DNA of 7,503 nucleotides from a bacterium. GTDB lineage: Archaea; Thermoproteota; Nitrososphaeria; Nitrososphaerales; CADDZS01. The DNA is taken from assembly GCA_027310845.1 (NCBI GenBank), contig DAIDAB010000100.1, positions 1 through 7,503 on the forward strand. The letters run 5' to 3'. Shown in pieces: positions 6,348-7,503 of the stretch. Below the pieces are notes generated by a model. It saw only the letters and a program-made list of their open reading frames with translations, ran no database searches and was not told the DNA's origin. Position numbers and translations under genes: made by a program. Numbering within the stretch: the first letter of the stretch is position 1; each line of letters begins with the position of its first letter.

Positions 6348-7148
6348 ATGAATCAAAGAGCTCAACTCTCCAATTTTCTGGATCAGGTTTACAACATAGA
6401 CGTACTCGATCTTCTAAAGCAATTGCCAGATAACTCCATTGATTGCGTCTACGCAGATCCTGATTACAATGTTGGAAGGAAGTACAACGACAGGTCCTAC
6501 ACAAAGTCATTCCAAGAGTACATCGAGTGGTGCAAATCCTGGGCTAGGGAGAGCCATCGCGTCTTGAGAGAACGCGGGAATTTCTTCATAATCAACTACC
6601 CAAAAAACAACGCATATCTTCGAACGGGATACCTCGACGGCGCGTTCTACGATGTCAACGAGTACGTGTGGGTTTACAATACGAACATCGGCCACAGCGC
6701 TCGCCGCTTCACGACCGCTCACAGGTCGATTCTCCACTGCACAAAATCAAAGAACAACAAATTCTACAAGGAAAACGTAGCGCTGGAATACAAGAACCCA
6801 ACTGACAAGAGGATCAAGGCGCTCCTGCGCCAGGGGGTACGGGGCAGGATGCCTTACAGCTGGCTGTATTTCGACCTCGTAAAAAACGTGAATGTGACAA
6901 AGACATTCCATTCGTGCCAAATACCCGAGGGCCTCTCAAGAACTCTCATCGCGTCGTGCACAAAGCGAGGAGACGTCGCAGTTGTTCTCTTCGGAGGGAG
7001 CGGCTCAGAGATAATCGAATGCAAGAAATTAGGCGTCCACTACGTTTCCGCAGAGATCGACAAGCAGTACCACCGTCTGATAATGAAGAGGCTAGAGGCA
7101 GGCGGAGCAGTGCCTGCGAAATACAGGATGATCGAAAGAATGCATTGA
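6348..7148 (+). CDS. DNA methyltransferase, beta-class amino (N6-adenine or N4-cytosine), orphan
   Basis: A 266-residue AdoMet-dependent DNA methyltransferase. The catalytic motif IV comes first (VYADPDYNVG, 34-43), after IDVLDLLKQLPDNSIDCV (17-34). The AdoMet-binding motifs are C-terminal: motif X-like HSCQIPEGLSRTLI (188-201), then motif I RGDVAVVLFGGSGSEII (207-223), and motif II YVSAEIDKQY (232-241). This order defines the beta class, in which N6-adenine enzymes are common. Motif IV is DPDY rather than the canonical DPPY, while the catalytic D and aromatic Y are kept. RFTTAHRSILHCTKSKN (120-136) sits where motif VIII is expected. The central region (about 138-180) would be the target-recognition part, and the target site cannot be inferred. 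No restriction endonuclease lies in the visible flanks, so it is called orphan. The frame also permits TTG 6291 (+19 basic residues); ATG 6348 is preferred for its AAGGA site. Confidence 0.88.
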   Translation: MNQRAQLSNFLDQVYNIDVLDLLKQLPDNSIDCVYADPDYNVGRKYNDRSYTKSFQEYIEWCKSWARESHRVLRERGNFFIINYPKNNAYLRTGYLDGAFYDVNEYVWVYNTNIGHSARRFTTAHRSILHCTKSKNNKFYKENVALEYKNPTDKRIKALLRQGVRGRMPYSWLYFDLVKNVNVTKTFHSCQIPEGLSRTLIASCTKRGDVAVVLFGGSGSEIIECKKLGVHYVSAEIDKQYHRLIMKRLEAGGAVPAKYRMIERMH

Positions 7149-7276
7149 AAGCGGATACCGGCCACCCAATTGCTTCAGAATCCACGCACACTTCCCATCC
7201 GCAGTAAACAGAGGGGGACATAGAATGAACGCCTACCAAAAATGCCTCTCGGAAGAGAGAACTCTAAGATTGCGAG

Positions 7277-7282
7277 TTAATA
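7277..7282 (+). promoter_or_regulatory. TATA-like element for a leaderless VOC transcript
   Basis: TTAATA is centred about 26 bp before the ATG at 7305, so the predicted transcription start coincides with the start codon. This fits a leaderless archaeal mRNA. Confidence 0.4.
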
Positions 7283-7304
7283 CGACCTGGCGCAATATGA
7301 AGGT

Positions 7305-7503
7305 ATGCTATCCAAAGCAAGTTTTGCAACAATTGTCCCAATCCGGAGCATGAATAGAGCAATCAATTTCTACACCAAAGTACTTGCTGGAAAACTTTCC
7401 ATGCGAACAGAGAGAGAAAAAAGGGAATGTGGGCAGCTGTGAAAATTGGAAAGGAGGAGTTCTGGCTAGTATCTGGGGCGAAGAAATCTGATCTTGCTTA
7501 CAC
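7305..7503 (+). pseudogene. VOC (glyoxalase/PhnB-like) family gene, frameshifted, 3' end outside window
   Basis: From ATG 7305 the frame gives MLSKASFATIVPIRSMNRAI, then NFYTKVLAGKLSMRTEREK. This is a typical first beta-alpha-beta module of the vicinal oxygen chelate superfamily, with the hallmark 'm-x-rAi-x-FY-x-x-vLgGkl'. It then hits TGA at 7440-7442. In the -1 frame the family pattern carries on to the window edge: GMWAAVKIGKEEFWLVSGAK, then KSDLAY, matching the VOC 'WAxlkiGxxefwLv' strands. A single missing base in the A6 run at 7417-7422 explains this. The first module has I/V where metal-binding VOC enzymes usually have His, as in PhnB-like members. The start lies just after a suitably spaced TATA element. 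Whether this is a true pseudogene or a sequencing indel cannot be told here; the protein-level conservation on both sides suggests a recent or artefactual break. Confidence 0.7.

Noticed and set aside
7416..7424. Programmed -1 frameshifting in the VOC gene at A-AAA-AAG
   Set aside because: The heptamer is out of phase with the zero frame (codons there are GAA AAA AGG), no stimulatory stem was seen just downstream, and VOC genes are not known to use recoding. A homopolymer indel or pseudogene is more likely.
1..7503. CRISPR array, tRNA, rRNA, insertion sequence, integrase or toxin-antitoxin pair
   Set aside because: No direct-repeat array, cloverleaf, transposase motif or paired small genes were found by eye on either strand.

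Overview
The window looks like archaeal chromosome, most likely Thermoproteota (Nitrososphaeria or a relative). This is an inference from four things. The Y-family polymerase has the archaeal form of the fingers region (GADPKDGKGRGVV, then SSSYEARKLGIRSGIPISRAYRL). Most starts lack a good Shine-Dalgarno. TATA-like elements sit about 25-30 bp upstream of expected transcription starts. TTG starts are in use. Base composition is intermediate by eye. No rRNA, tRNA, CRISPR array, insertion sequence or other clear mobile element was seen.

Left part (1-3234), transport: the 3' end of a metabolite:H+ symporter-like MFS gene, a 340-bp spacer with two short hairpins, a complete DHA3-type MFS exporter on +, and a convergent EamA/DMT-family permease on -. 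These are three unrelated or distantly related permeases, each apparently its own transcription unit.

Middle part (3235-4152), sparse: a 95-aa protein with two predicted membrane segments on -, then 466 bp that look empty but hold a stop-poor, GC-rich frame on -. That frame resembles a decayed or frameshifted gene reading away from the next operon. A symmetric TATA element (TAAATTTA) and a 15-nt palindrome lie between the two.

Right part (4153-7503), DNA-related: a DUF72 protein and a DinB/Dpo4-type translesion polymerase form a probable two-gene operon. An orphan beta-class DNA methyltransferase follows, with an unusual motif IV (DPDY instead of DPPY). Last is the 5' part of a VOC (glyoxalase-fold) gene that appears leaderless and is broken by a one-base frameshift in an A6 run; it runs off the window.

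I do not see a clear new multi-gene system. The items most worth checking are the frameshifted VOC gene, the cryptic minus-strand frame with its shared promoter, the DUF72-polymerase pairing, and the variant motif IV of the methyltransferase.
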